NCBI GenBank assembly: GCA_964406375.1
Contig: CAYORM010000035.1
Location: forward strand, 1-30,425
Length of the DNA stretch: 30,425 nucleotides
Reading direction: 5' to 3'
From: CAYORM01 sp964406375
Lineage (GTDB): Bacteria > Pseudomonadota > Alphaproteobacteria > DSM-16000 > Inquilinaceae
Numbering within the stretch: position 1 is the first letter of the stretch; each line of letters opens with the position of its first letter. Made by a program: the position numbers and the translations under genes. The notes below the pieces were generated by a model. That model saw only the letters and a program-made list of their open reading frames with translations, ran no database searches and was not told the origin of the DNA. Shown one piece after another: positions 7,463 to 17,126 of the stretch.

Positions 7463-7525
7463 GTTGATGCCAGTGGCGCTGAAGGCCTTCCAATCCGCGG
7501 TCTTCGTGAATGGTATTCTGATACC
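7457..7525. promoter_or_regulatory. Two small inverted repeats in the divergent region before rplM
   Basis: CACTGG (7457-7462) pairs with CCAGTG (7470-7475) across 7 nt. GGTAT (7512-7516) pairs with ATACC (7521-7525) across TCTG. Both lie between the start of the enoyl-CoA hydratase operon and the rplM promoter. No gene is supported in 7334-7658: the only open frame there is a 71-codon minus-strand frame without coding character. The repeats may be regulatory sites. Confidence 0.35.
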
Positions 7526-7563
7526 GTAAAGCTAACTTATTGAAGCGCGCTGGATCGAGGGCG

Positions 7564-7592
7564 TTGACAGGCGCCGGGGTGGCGACTAGAAG
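7564..7592 (+). promoter_or_regulatory. Sigma-70 promoter of rplM-rpsI
   Basis: A perfect TTGACA (7564-7569), a 17-nt spacer and TAGAAG (7587-7592), about 65 nt upstream of the rplM start. This is the best -35/-10 pair in the window and fits a strongly expressed ribosomal operon. Confidence 0.75.
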
Positions 7593-7658
7593 CGCGCATC
7601 CCGACGGGCCCGGCCCGATCGGCCGTTTCGCGTTCACGTTCCTCGAGCAGGCCCCGTC

Positions 7659-8117
7659 ATGAAGACCTTTTCCGCCAAGCCCGCGGACGTCGAGAAGAAG
7701 TGGGTCGTGGTCGATGCCGACGGCGTCGTCCTGGGTCGCTTGGCGAGCATCATCGCCATGCGCCTACGCGGCAAGCACCGCCCGATCTTCACGCCTCACG
7801 TCGACTGCGGCGACAACGTCATCGTCATCAACGCCGAGAAGGTCCGTCTGACGGGCCGCAAGCGCGAGCAGGACATCTTCTACTGGCATACCGGGCATCC
7901 CGGCGGGATCAAGGGGCGTTCGAAGGGTGCCATCCTTGATGGCCGGCACCCCGAGCGCGTCGTGATCAAGGCCGTCGAGCGGATGATCGCGCGTGGCCCG
8001 CTCGGCCGGAAGATCATGGGCAATCTCAAGGTGTATGCCGGTGCTGCGCATCCGCATGAGGCGCAGCAGCCCGAGGTGCTCGACATCGCCTCGATGAATC
8101 CGAAGAACAAGAGGTAA
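7659..8117 (+). CDS. rplM: 50S ribosomal protein L13
   Basis: The 152-residue L13 of the large subunit, an early assembly protein that binds 23S rRNA. Characteristic runs are KKWVVVDADGVVLGRLAS, RGKHRPIFTPHVDCGDNVIV, INAEKVRLTGRK, and the central YWHTGHPGG followed by RMIARGPLGRK. Length and sequence are those of a normal alphaproteobacterial L13. It follows its own strong promoter and is followed after 4 nt by rpsI, the universal bacterial pairing. Confidence 0.99.
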   Translation: MKTFSAKPADVEKKWVVVDADGVVLGRLASIIAMRLRGKHRPIFTPHVDCGDNVIVINAEKVRLTGRKREQDIFYWHTGHPGGIKGRSKGAILDGRHPERVVIKAVERMIARGPLGRKIMGNLKVYAGAAHPHEAQQPEVLDIASMNPKNKR

Positions 8118-8121
8118 GGCC

Positions 8122-8601
8122 GTGGCCGACCTGCAGTCTCTCTCCGACCTCAAGTCGACCATCGCGGGTGAGCCCGAGGCCGCGCCGGCCGTGGCGGAGC
8201 CCAAGCGCGACGCGCTCGGCCGCTCCTACGGAACCGGGCGCCGCAAGGATGCGGTCGCGCGTGTCTGGATCAAGCCGGGCACCGGCAAGGTGACGGTGAA
8301 CGGCCGCGACCAATCGGTCTATTTCGCACGGCCGGTGCTGCGGATGCTGCTCGCGCAGCCCTTCCTGATCACCGACCGGATGGACCAGTTCGACGTGTTC
8401 GCCACCGTCACCGGCGGCGGGCTGTCGGGTCAGGCCGGCGCGGTGCGGCACGGCATCAGCCGGGCGCTCGTGGCCTATGAGCCGTCGCTGCGCCCCGCGC
8501 TCAAGGTGCACGGCTTCCTGACGCGCGACCCCCGCACGGTGGAGCGTAAGAAGTACGGTCGCGCCGGCGCCCGCCGCAGCTTCCAGTTCAGCAAGCGCTG
8601 A
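8122..8601 (+). CDS. rpsI: 30S ribosomal protein S9
   Basis: The 159-residue S9 of the small subunit, whose C-terminal tail reaches the P-site tRNA. The protein has a 30-residue acidic/Ala-rich N-terminal extension typical of alphaproteobacteria, then the core (YGTGRRKDAVARVWIKPG, TGGGLSGQAGAVRHGISRAL) and the basic tail KKYGRAGARRSFQFSKR. The start is GTG, placed by the ribosome site GAGGTAAGG that overlaps the rplM stop. A strong hairpin closes the transcript. Confidence 0.99.
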   Translation: MADLQSLSDLKSTIAGEPEAAPAVAEPKRDALGRSYGTGRRKDAVARVWIKPGTGKVTVNGRDQSVYFARPVLRMLLAQPFLITDRMDQFDVFATVTGGGLSGQAGAVRHGISRALVAYEPSLRPALKVHGFLTRDPRTVERKKYGRAGARRSFQFSKR

Positions 8602-8646
8602 TCGGCCGGGCCCCGGCGGCCCGCCACCGATCAACGCCTTCTTCGG

Positions 8647-8674
8647 ACGGCCGGTCCCTGGCGGGGCCGGCCGT
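8647..8674 (+). terminator. Terminator after rpsI
   Basis: ACGGCCGG (8647-8654) pairs with CCGGCCGT (8667-8674), extended inward by TCCC/GGGG to a 12-bp stem with a TGGC loop, then a short TTT. It also lies just past the end of the convergent histidine kinase gene and may serve both strands. Confidence 0.8.
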
Positions 8675-8687
8675 TTCGCATCCGGCC

Positions 8688-10196
<1,509 letters not shown>

Positions 10197-10329
10197 CTGC
10201 GCCCGATCGCGGTCCTGCCCCTGTTCGGGGCAGGCGGCATCTTGGCACCGCGCGCGTTGCGGACGGAAGACCTTTCCCGGTCGGCCGGCCGTGCTAAACC
10301 TTCGGGGTTGGGCGCGTGCGAGGTTGGAC

Positions 10330-11298
10330 ATGGCGACGGTGTTCATCGATGGCGAGGCAGGGACGACGGGCTTGCAGATCCGCGAGCGTCTCGCGGCGCG
10401 CCCGGAGATCCGGCTGGAGAGCCTGCCGGCCGACCGCCGCAAGGATCCGGCCGCGCGGCGTGCGGTGATGAATGCCGTCGACGCGGTCATCCTGTGCCTG
10501 CCCGACGACGCGGCGCGCGAGGCGGTCGGGCTGATTGAGAACCCTACCGTGCGGGTCGTCGACGCCTCGACCGCGCATCGCGTCGCGGAGGGCTGGGTCT
10601 ACGGCTTCCCCGAGCTGGCGCCGGGGCAGGAGGAGGCGATCCGCGGCGCGGCGCGGGTGGCGAATGTCGGTTGCTATGCGACCGGGGCGATCGCGCTGCT
10701 GAGGCCGCTGGTCGATCGCGGCCTCGTCGATCCCGCGGCGCCGATCGCGATCAATGCCGTCAGCGGCTACAGCGGCGGCGGCAAGAAGCTGATCGCCCGG
10801 TTCGAGGATCCGGCCGCGCCGGATTACGACCCGAAGGCTTTCTACCTCTACGCCCTCCGGCTCGCGCACAAGCATCTGCCGGAGATCCGGCGCTGGGCGG
10901 GGCTGGCGCGCGCGCCGCTCTTCGTGCCGTCGGTCGGGCGCTTTGCCCAGGGCATGCTGGTCTCGATCCCGCTCGCCCTCGATGCGCTACCGGGGCAACC
11001 CTCTGCGGCGGCGCTGCGTGCCGCGCTCGCGGAGCATTACGAGGGACGGCGCTTCGTGAGCGTTGCCACGGCTGCGGACACCGAGGCCACCGTCGAGCTC
11101 GACCCCGAGGCGCTCAACGGCACCAACATGCTGCGGCTCTTCGTCTTCGGCCATGAGGCGCAGCGCCAGGCGCTGCTGGTGGCGCAGCTCGACAATCTCG
11201 GCAAGGGTGCCTCCGGGGCCGCGGTGCAGAACCTGAACCTGATGCTCGGCCTGCCTGAGACAGCGGGGCTCGACGATCAGCCCGGCGGCCCGCGATGA
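10330..11298 (+). CDS. argC: N-acetyl-gamma-glutamyl-phosphate reductase
   Basis: The 322-residue ArgC catalyses the NADPH-dependent reduction of N-acetylglutamyl phosphate to its semialdehyde, the third step of arginine synthesis. The N-terminal nucleotide loop is DGEAGTTGLQ, typical of the shorter type 2 enzymes, and C115 in ANVGCYATGA is the catalytic thiol. NAVSGYSGGGKK and FVPSVGRFAQGMLV are further family landmarks. The start ATG is preceded by a GAGG ribosome site; the frame stays open further upstream but only into the divergent kinase region. The position next to rplM-rpsI is common in alphaproteobacteria. It overlaps the next gene by 4 nt. Confidence 0.96.
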   Translation: MATVFIDGEAGTTGLQIRERLAARPEIRLESLPADRRKDPAARRAVMNAVDAVILCLPDDAAREAVGLIENPTVRVVDASTAHRVAEGWVYGFPELAPGQEEAIRGAARVANVGCYATGAIALLRPLVDRGLVDPAAPIAINAVSGYSGGGKKLIARFEDPAAPDYDPKAFYLYALRLAHKHLPEIRRWAGLARAPLFVPSVGRFAQGMLVSIPLALDALPGQPSAAALRAALAEHYEGRRFVSVATAADTEATVELDPEALNGTNMLRLFVFGHEAQRQALLVAQLDNLGKGASGAAVQNLNLMLGLPETAGLDDQPGGPR

Positions 11299-11825
11299 CC
11301 CTGTTGCTGCCCTATCGCGATCAGCGTCCGCGGATCGCGGCCGATGCCTTCGTCGCCCCGGGGGTGGTCGTGATCGGCGATGTCGAGATCGGCGCGGGCA
11401 GCGGCATCTGGTTCGGATGCGTGCTGCGCGGCGATGTGCAGGCGATCCGTGTCGGGTGCGACGTCAACCTGCAGGACGGCACCGTCGTGCATGTCGCCGG
11501 CACCGAGGAGGGGCGCTGCGAGATCGGTGACGGCGTCTCGGTCGGGCATATGGCGCTGATCCATGCCTGCCGGCTCGAGCCCGGCGCTTTCGTCGGCATG
11601 AAGGCGACGGTGATGGACGGGGCGGTGGTCGAGACCGGTGCGATCGTCGCCGCCGGCGCCGTCGTCACGCCGCGCAAGCGCGTGCCTGCCGGCGAGGTCT
11701 GGGCCGGCAATCCGGCGCGGCGGCTGCGCGAGGCCACGGCGGATGATCTGCGGATGGTCGAGTATGTCCGCCGGCGCTACGTGGCGCTGGCGCAGGAATA
11801 TCGCGGCATCGTGGCGGCCGGCTGA
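11295..11825 (+). CDS. Gamma-class carbonic anhydrase family protein
   Basis: A 176-residue left-handed beta-helix protein with hexapeptide repeats (for example IGDVEIGAGSGIWFG). The three zinc-ligand histidines expected for the Cam/YrdA family are present: H66 in TVVHVAG, and H85 and H90 in VGHMALIHAC, with the correct five-residue spacing. Residues VLRGDVQAIRVG and NLQDGTVVH match the family. Many such proteins bind metal but show weak or no CO2 hydration, so activity is not assured. Its ATG overlaps the argC stop, so the two are co-translated; the metabolic link is not obvious. It converges on the XRE-cupin gene 29 nt away. Confidence 0.92.
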   Translation: MTLLLPYRDQRPRIAADAFVAPGVVVIGDVEIGAGSGIWFGCVLRGDVQAIRVGCDVNLQDGTVVHVAGTEEGRCEIGDGVSVGHMALIHACRLEPGAFVGMKATVMDGAVVETGAIVAAGAVVTPRKRVPAGEVWAGNPARRLREATADDLRMVEYVRRRYVALAQEYRGIVAAG

Positions 11826-11854
11826 GGGGCGCCGCGGGGACCGGGGCGGAGCGA

Positions 11855-12493
11855 TCAGGCCGCGGCTTCGGCCGGGCGGTGGGCCGGCGGCAGCGTCCGG
11901 TCCGTGCCGGCCCAGAGCAGCCGGACCGGCTGAGGATCTGGGTTGCGCCAGGCATGACGCAGGCCCGAGCGCAGATGCAGGCTGTCACCGGCGCAGAGGC
12001 GGACGGCACGGCCGTCGACGGCGCAGGTGACGGTGCCCTCGAGCACGAAAACGATCTCCTCGCCGTCATGGCAGGCGCTCTCGCTGCGAAAGCCCGGCGG
12101 GATCTCGACCAGTACGGCCGAGAGGAGCTGGCCGGGGAAATCACTGCTCAAGGGCTCGTAGCGGACGGGGCCGCCATCGATGGCCACCGGTTTCCGGGCA
12201 TCGGCGCGGGTCGCGGCATCCGCCGGCGGCCGGGCGAGGAAATAGTCGGGCACCACGCCCAATGCCTTGGCGATCGCGGTGAGGGCCGCGGGGGAGGGGG
12301 TGGCGAGGCCGCGCTCGACCTGTGACAGGAATCCGATCGACAGGCCGGAGCGCCGGCCGATCTCCGCGAGGGTGAGGCCGAGCTGCCGCCGCCGGCCGCG
12401 CATCGCGATCCCGAGCACGCGCCGGGCAGGCGCTTCGCCGGACACGTCGGTGCCTGGCAACTCTCCGATCGCGTTGCCGTCGCGTTCCATCAT
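11855..12493 (-). CDS. XRE-cupin transcriptional regulator
   Basis: A 212-residue regulator. Residues about 25-80 form an XRE helix-turn-helix (RRQLGLTLAEIGRRSGLSIG, then FLSQVERGLATPSPAALTAI). Residues about 130-200 form a cupin_2 barrel (CHDGEEIVFVLEGTVTCAVD, GDSLHLRSGLRHAWRN), which likely senses a small ligand. Relatives include PuuR and SutR type regulators of amine, amino acid or sulfur uptake. I start it at ATG 12493 because AGGAG lies 8 nt upstream; an earlier GTG at 12502 overlaps that site. It is divergent from the five-gene ABC importer and is its probable local regulator. Confidence 0.92.
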   Translation of the reverse strand: MMERDGNAIGELPGTDVSGEAPARRVLGIAMRGRRRQLGLTLAEIGRRSGLSIGFLSQVERGLATPSPAALTAIAKALGVVPDYFLARPPADAATRADARKPVAIDGGPVRYEPLSSDFPGQLLSAVLVEIPPGFRSESACHDGEEIVFVLEGTVTCAVDGRAVRLCAGDSLHLRSGLRHAWRNPDPQPVRLLWAGTDRTLPPAHRPAEAAA

Positions 12494-12540
12494 CCCCCGC
12501 ACTCCTGCGACGGCAGTATGCGGTCATTTCGCTCAGGATT

Positions 12541-12559
12541 GAAGTACATACGATATTTC
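12541..12559. promoter_or_regulatory. Candidate operator in the XRE-cupin/ABC divergent region
   Basis: GAAGTA (12541-12546) and TATTTC (12554-12559) form an imperfect inverted repeat (5 of 6 positions) around a 7-nt centre. It is an AT-rich island in a GC-rich intergenic region, 48 nt upstream of the regulator start. Autoregulation by the XRE protein is the natural guess, without direct proof. Confidence 0.4.
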
Positions 12560-12614
12560 GATGCCGCAGCGGCGTCGCCGGCCGGCGAGGGTGCGGCGAC
12601 CCGGGGGGCCTTCC

Positions 12615-12643
12615 TTGACTCCGCGCCCTCTTGACCGAAACAT
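12615..12643 (+). promoter_or_regulatory. Candidate promoter of the peptide/nickel-type ABC operon
   Basis: TTGACT (12615-12620), 17 nt, AAACAT (12638-12643), about 65 nt upstream of the binding-protein start. The -35 box is good and the -10 box is weak (3 of 6). A second TTGACC at 12631 has no -10 partner. Confidence 0.4.
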
Positions 12644-12715
12644 GCCCCGAAGATCTGCCGTGACCGGCCGGACAACGTCGGGCTCGGTCCCGGTGGAGGA
12701 CACGAGGAGGCACGG

Positions 12716-14314
12716 ATGATGGGACGCTTTTCGCATCGCCTGCTGGCGATGACGATGCTGGCCGTGACCGCGGTCTTGCCGGCTGCCCAGGCGGAGACAC
12801 CGCCCGACACGCTGGTCCAGGCCTGGATGATCGACGATGTGATCTCTCTCGATCCGGCCGAGATGTTCGAGTTCACGGCGCTGGAATACGCGTCCCAGGT
12901 CTATGACCGGCTGGTCACCTTCGACGTCGACAACGTCAGCGAGATCCAGCCCCAGATCGCCGAGGACTGGACCGTCTCCGAGGACGGGCTGACCTTCACC
13001 TTCACGATCCGGGACGACGTCACCTTCCACTCTGGCAACCGGCTGACGGCGCATGACGTCGAATACTCGCTGCGGCGCGCGGTTGCGCTCGGCCTCGGCC
13101 CGGCCTTCATCCTCACCCAGTTCGGCTTCACGCCTGAAAACATGGAGGAGACGCTCCAGGCCGTCGACGACCGCACCTTCGTCATGAAGACGGACCAAGC
13201 CTATGCGCCGAGCTTCGTGCTCTACTGCCTGACGGCCGGTGTGGCGTCGATCGTCGACAGCGCGCTGCTCGAGGAGCATGCGGTCGATGGCGATTGGGGC
13301 AATGGCTGGCTGAAGACAAATTCGGCCGGTTCAGGCCCGTTCCGCCTGATTGCCTGGAATCCCAACGAATCGCTGTCGCTGCAGCGCTTCGACGAGTACT
13401 GGCGCGGCGAGCCCGGCTTCGCCCGGATCTTCATCCGGCACGTGCCGGAGCCCGCGACCCAGCGCCTGCTGCTCGAGCAGGGCGATGTCGACATCGCCCG
13501 CAACCTCACCCCTGATCTGATCGCCGCGATCGAGGACAATGCCGACATCCGCATCGAGGAGGCGCCCAAGGGCACGCTCTGGTATCTCGGCCTGAACGTC
13601 CTGCGCGAGCCGTTCCAGAGCGTCGAGGTACGGCAGGCGCTGAAATACCTCGTCGATTACGAGGGCATGGCCGAGAGCTTCATGCGCGGCCGCGCCACGA
13701 TCCATCAATCCTTCCTGCCGAGCGGCTTCCTCGGCGAGATCGAGGACCAGCCCTTCACCCTCGATGTGGAGCGGGCGCGCGAACTGCTCGCCGCCGGCGG
13801 CTATCCCGACGGCTTCTCCATCACCATGGATGTGTGGAACGCCTCGCCCTCGATGGAGATGGCGCTGTCGATGCAGTCGACCTTCGCCCAGGCCGGCATC
13901 GAGCTCGAGATCATCCCGGGGGACAACGCGGCGACGCTGACCAAGTATCGGGCGCGCAACCACGACATCTATATCGGTCGCTGGGGCCCCGACTATCAGG
14001 ACCCGCACACCAATGCGAGCACCTTCGCCTACAACCCCGACAACAGTGACGACGCGGCGTCCAAGCCGCTTGCCTGGCGCAACGCCTGGGACATCCCGGA
14101 GATGAGCGAGGCGACGATGGCCGCCGTCTTCGAGCGCGATCCGGTGATCCGCGCCGAGATGTATGAAGCGCTGCAGCGCGAGCACATGGAGGTCTCGCCC
14201 TTCGTCATCCTGTTCCAGCAGATCGAGGTGATCGCCAGCCGGGCGAATGTCGACGGGATGGTCTGGGGCCCGAGCTTTGACAGCAACTACTACTGGCAGG
14301 GCCGGAAATCCTGA
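12716..14314 (+). CDS. ABC transporter substrate-binding protein, family 5 (DppA/OppA/NikA type)
   Basis: A 532-residue periplasmic solute receptor. It has a Sec signal (LLAMTMLAVTAVLPAAQA, cleavage before ETPPD) and no lipobox Cys. SBP_bac_5 landmarks are ISLDPAEMFEFTALEYASQV, QIAEDWTVSEDGLTFTFTIR followed by DDVTFHSG, GSGPFRLIAWNPNE, VRQALKYLVDY, and IYIGRWGPDYQDPHTNAS. The ligand (peptide, nickel-chelate, opine or another amine) cannot be read from sequence. GAGGAGG 5 nt upstream fixes the start at 12716, with a second ATG directly after. It heads a five-gene importer operon and is divergent from the XRE-cupin regulator. Confidence 0.94.
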   Translation: MMGRFSHRLLAMTMLAVTAVLPAAQAETPPDTLVQAWMIDDVISLDPAEMFEFTALEYASQVYDRLVTFDVDNVSEIQPQIAEDWTVSEDGLTFTFTIRDDVTFHSGNRLTAHDVEYSLRRAVALGLGPAFILTQFGFTPENMEETLQAVDDRTFVMKTDQAYAPSFVLYCLTAGVASIVDSALLEEHAVDGDWGNGWLKTNSAGSGPFRLIAWNPNESLSLQRFDEYWRGEPGFARIFIRHVPEPATQRLLLEQGDVDIARNLTPDLIAAIEDNADIRIEEAPKGTLWYLGLNVLREPFQSVEVRQALKYLVDYEGMAESFMRGRATIHQSFLPSGFLGEIEDQPFTLDVERARELLAAGGYPDGFSITMDVWNASPSMEMALSMQSTFAQAGIELEIIPGDNAATLTKYRARNHDIYIGRWGPDYQDPHTNASTFAYNPDNSDDAASKPLAWRNAWDIPEMSEATMAAVFERDPVIRAEMYEALQREHMEVSPFVILFQQIEVIASRANVDGMVWGPSFDSNYYWQGRKS

Positions 14315-15381
14315 CGACAGTTGTTGAACCGTCGCGCGCCGATCCCCGCGGGAGCCGGCGCGCGACGGCCCTGAATTGGGCACGGCGGATCGCCGGCGGC
14401 CTCGTCTCGATCGCGGCGACGTTGCTTGGCCTCCTCCTCGTCACCTTCGTGATCGGTCGCGTCGTTCCGATCGATCCGGTGCTGGCCGTTGTCGGCGACC
14501 GGGCCGACCGCGCCACCTATGAGCGGGCGGCGGCCGAGCTGGGCCTCGACCGGCCCTATCACGAGCAGTTCATCGACTATGTCGGCGATGTGCTGTCCGG
14601 CGATCTCGGCCGCTCGGTGCTCACCTCACGCCCCGTGCTCGAGGACATTGCGCGCGTCTTCCCGGCGACGCTGGAACTGGCGACGATCGGGGTGGTGATC
14701 GGCGTGGTCTTCGGCATCCCGGCCGGCGTCGCGGCGGCGGTCTGGCGGGGCCGCTGGCCCGACCATGTCGTCCGCGTTCTCGGCCTCGTCGGCTATTCGG
14801 TGCCGATCTTCTGGCTCGGCCTCGTCGGCCTTTTGTTGTTCTACGCCCGGCTGGGCTGGGTCGCGGGGCCGGGGCGGCTCGACATTTTCTATGAAGGCAT
14901 CGTGCCGCCGGTGACGGGCATGCTGCTGCTCGACAGCCTGATCGCCGGCGACATGGCGATCTTCCGCAACGCGCTCGACCACATCATCCTGCCGGCCGCG
15001 CTGCTCGGCTATTTCAGCCTCGCCTATATCAGCCGGATGACGCGTTCCTTCATGCTCGACCAGCTCCGGCAGGAATACATCACCACGGCGCGGGTGAAGG
15101 GGCTGTCGGAATGGCGCGTCATCTGGCGGCACGCCTTCGCCAACATCCGGGTGCCGCTGCTGACCGTCGTCGCGCTCTCCTATGCCCATCTGCTCGAGGG
15201 CTCGGTCCTCACCGAGACGGTCTTCGCCTGGCCGGGGCTCGGCCGCTACATCACGAACTCGCTGCTGAATGCCGATATGATGGCGGTGCTCGGCGGCACG
15301 ATCGTCGTCGGCGTCGTCTTCGTCGGCATCAACATGCTGTCGGACGTGCTGTACCGGCTGCTCGATCCGAGGGCGCTATGA
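14311..15381 (+). CDS. ABC permease DppB/OppB type, probably starting at CTG
   Basis: An inner-membrane permease with about six hydrophobic segments and the EAA-loop region YITTARVKGLSEWRVIWRHA that docks the ATPase. The first ordinary start is TTG at 14422, but that removes half of transmembrane segment 1 (GGLVSIAATLLGLLLVTFVI). The frame is open from 14281 with no ATG or GTG. Its codons from 14311 end mostly in G or C and encode a typical basic cytoplasmic tail (TTVVEPSRADPRGSRRATAL). The CTG at 14311 forms a CTGA overlap with the preceding stop, parallel to the ATGA overlaps elsewhere in this operon. I therefore annotate 356 residues from CTG; the start is the uncertain part, the family is not. 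Confidence 0.9.
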   Translation: MTTVVEPSRADPRGSRRATALNWARRIAGGLVSIAATLLGLLLVTFVIGRVVPIDPVLAVVGDRADRATYERAAAELGLDRPYHEQFIDYVGDVLSGDLGRSVLTSRPVLEDIARVFPATLELATIGVVIGVVFGIPAGVAAAVWRGRWPDHVVRVLGLVGYSVPIFWLGLVGLLLFYARLGWVAGPGRLDIFYEGIVPPVTGMLLLDSLIAGDMAIFRNALDHIILPAALLGYFSLAYISRMTRSFMLDQLRQEYITTARVKGLSEWRVIWRHAFANIRVPLLTVVALSYAHLLEGSVLTETVFAWPGLGRYITNSLLNADMMAVLGGTIVVGVVFVGINMLSDVLYRLLDPRAL

Positions 15382-16280
15382 CGGTCCGCGCTTGGCTGCT
15401 CAGCGAGGCGCCCGCCTCCCGCCTGCAGGCGCGGCTCGGCCGGGCGTTCCTGCTGTGGCGGAACTTCACCTCCAACACCCTGGCGATGATCGGGCTCGGC
15501 ATCGTCGTGCTGCTGATCCTGGTTGCCGCCTTCGCACCGCTGCTCGCCACCCATTCGCCGATCGCGCAGGATCTCGCCGGCCGGCTCCAGCCGCCCTCGG
15601 CGGAGCATTGGCTCGGCACGGACGAACTCGGCCGGGACATCTGGTCCCGGATCATGCATGGGGCCCGGCTGACGTTGCTGATCGTCGTCCTCGTCGCGGT
15701 GACCGCGGCGCCGCTCGGGCTCCTGATCGGCACGGTGTCCGGCTATCTCGGCGGCTGGGTCGACATCGTGCTGATGCGGGTGACCGACATCTTCCTCGCC
15801 TTCCCGAAGCTGATCCTGGCGCTCGCCTTCGTCGCGGCACTCGGGCCCGGCATCGAGAATGCGATCATCGCGATCGCCATTACCTCCTGGCCGCCCTATG
15901 CGCGCATCGCGCGGGCCGAGACGATCACGATCCGCAATGCCGATTACATCAGCGCCGTCCGCATCCAGGGCGCCGGACCGGCGCGGATCGTCGCCCGCCA
16001 CATCGTGCCGATGTGCGTCTCATCGCTGGTGGTGCGGGTGACGCTCGACATGGCCGGCATCATCCTGACGGCGGCAGGCCTCGGCTTCCTCGGTCTCGGC
16101 GCGCAACCGCCGATGCCGGAATGGGGCGCGATGATCTCGAGCGGCCGCGGCTACATCCTCGACCAATGGTGGGTCGCGGCCATGCCCGGCATCGCGATCT
16201 TCATCGTCAGCCTCGGCTTCAACCTTCTGGGCGACGGGCTGCGCGACGTGCTCGATCCGCGCCAGGGCGAGGGCGAATGA
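15378..16280 (+). CDS. ABC permease DppC/OppC type
   Basis: A 300-residue partner permease. It has the OppC N-terminal topology: one segment near residues 35-60 (AMIGLGIVVLLILVAAFAPL), then the periplasmic motif HWLGTDELGRDIWSRIMHGA, then a five-segment core. The EAA loop is YISAVRIQGAGPARIVARHI. The final periplasmic motif GLGAQPPMPEWGAMISSGRG is characteristic of this family. ATGA overlap with the upstream permease and with the downstream ATPase shows tight translational coupling. Together with the DppB-like protein it forms the membrane channel. Confidence 0.95.
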   Translation: MTVRAWLLSEAPASRLQARLGRAFLLWRNFTSNTLAMIGLGIVVLLILVAAFAPLLATHSPIAQDLAGRLQPPSAEHWLGTDELGRDIWSRIMHGARLTLLIVVLVAVTAAPLGLLIGTVSGYLGGWVDIVLMRVTDIFLAFPKLILALAFVAALGPGIENAIIAIAITSWPPYARIARAETITIRNADYISAVRIQGAGPARIVARHIVPMCVSSLVVRVTLDMAGIILTAAGLGFLGLGAQPPMPEWGAMISSGRGYILDQWWVAAMPGIAIFIVSLGFNLLGDGLRDVLDPRQGEGE

Positions 16281-17119
16281 CCGCGCCGCTGCTCGAGGTC
16301 GAGGGTCTGACGGTGCGTTTCCGCGGCGATCGCGGTGTCACCGAGGCGGTGCGCGGTGTCTCCTTCACGATGAATCGGGAGAAGCTCGGCATCGTCGGCG
16401 AGAGCGGCTCGGGCAAGTCCCTGACCGGGCGCTCGATCTTGCGGGTGATGCCGCCCGGCGCCGAGATGGCGGCCAAGGCGCTGCGCTTTGACGGGACCGA
16501 CCTCGCCGGGCTGTCCGACCGGGCGATGCGTCGCATCCGCGGGCGGCGCATCGCGATGGTGATGCAGGATCCGAAATTCTCGCTGAACCCGGTGATGCGG
16601 GTCGGCGCGCAGCTCGCCGAGGCATTCCGCGTCAATCGCGGCCTCGACGGCAGGGGCGCCCGGCGCGAAGGGCTCGCGATGCTCGACGCGGTGCAGATCC
16701 GCGAGCCCGAGCGGGTCTGGCGCCTCTATCCGCATGAGCTGTCCGGCGGGATGGGCCAGCGGGTGATGATCGCGATGATGCTGGCCGGCGAGCCGGACCT
16801 CCTGATCGCCGACGAGCCGACCTCGGCACTCGACGTCACGGTACAGGCCCAGGTCCTCGCGATCCTCGACGACCTCGTCAGCCGGCGTGGCATGGGGCTG
16901 ATCTTCATCAGCCATGACCTCAATCTGGTCGCGCGCTTCTGCGACCGCATCCTCATCATGTATGCCGGTCGCATCGTCGAGACCTGTCGGGCCGAGGCGC
17001 TTCATTCAGCGACCCATCCCTATACGCGGGGGCTTCTGGAGAGCCTGCCGCGCATCGACGACCAGCGCGAGATGCTGCCGGTGATGCGCCGCGATCCCGC
17101 CTGGGACCGTCCCACATGA
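16277..17119 (+). CDS. ABC ATPase DppD/NikD type
   Basis: A 280-residue ATP-binding subunit. Walker A is GESGSGKS at 41-48, Q-loop in VMQDPKFSLNP, signature LSGGMGQRVMIAMMLA, Walker B LLIADEPTSALD and the switch histidine in FISHDLNLVA. Dipeptide and oligopeptide ATPases usually carry a further C-terminal extension with a conserved Cys-rich HPxC motif. Here the protein ends shortly after YTRGLLESLPRIDDQREML, closer in length to nickel-type NikD. That hints that the ligand may not be a peptide, though the substrate stays open. It overlaps the permease by 4 nt. Confidence 0.95.
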   Translation: MTAPLLEVEGLTVRFRGDRGVTEAVRGVSFTMNREKLGIVGESGSGKSLTGRSILRVMPPGAEMAAKALRFDGTDLAGLSDRAMRRIRGRRIAMVMQDPKFSLNPVMRVGAQLAEAFRVNRGLDGRGARREGLAMLDAVQIREPERVWRLYPHELSGGMGQRVMIAMMLAGEPDLLIADEPTSALDVTVQAQVLAILDDLVSRRGMGLIFISHDLNLVARFCDRILIMYAGRIVETCRAEALHSATHPYTRGLLESLPRIDDQREMLPVMRRDPAWDRPT

Positions 17120-17126
17120 GGCGCCG

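Noticed and set aside
7422..7637. Minus-strand open frame of 71 codons in the rplM upstream region
   Set aside because: It runs antisense through the rplM promoter and the repeats, has no ribosome site and no recognisable protein features.
10197..10490. N-terminal extension of the histidine kinase up to 10490
   Set aside because: It overlaps the argC coding start on the other strand and its Arg/Ser-rich translation resembles shadow sequence; the first PAS domain begins right at 10196.
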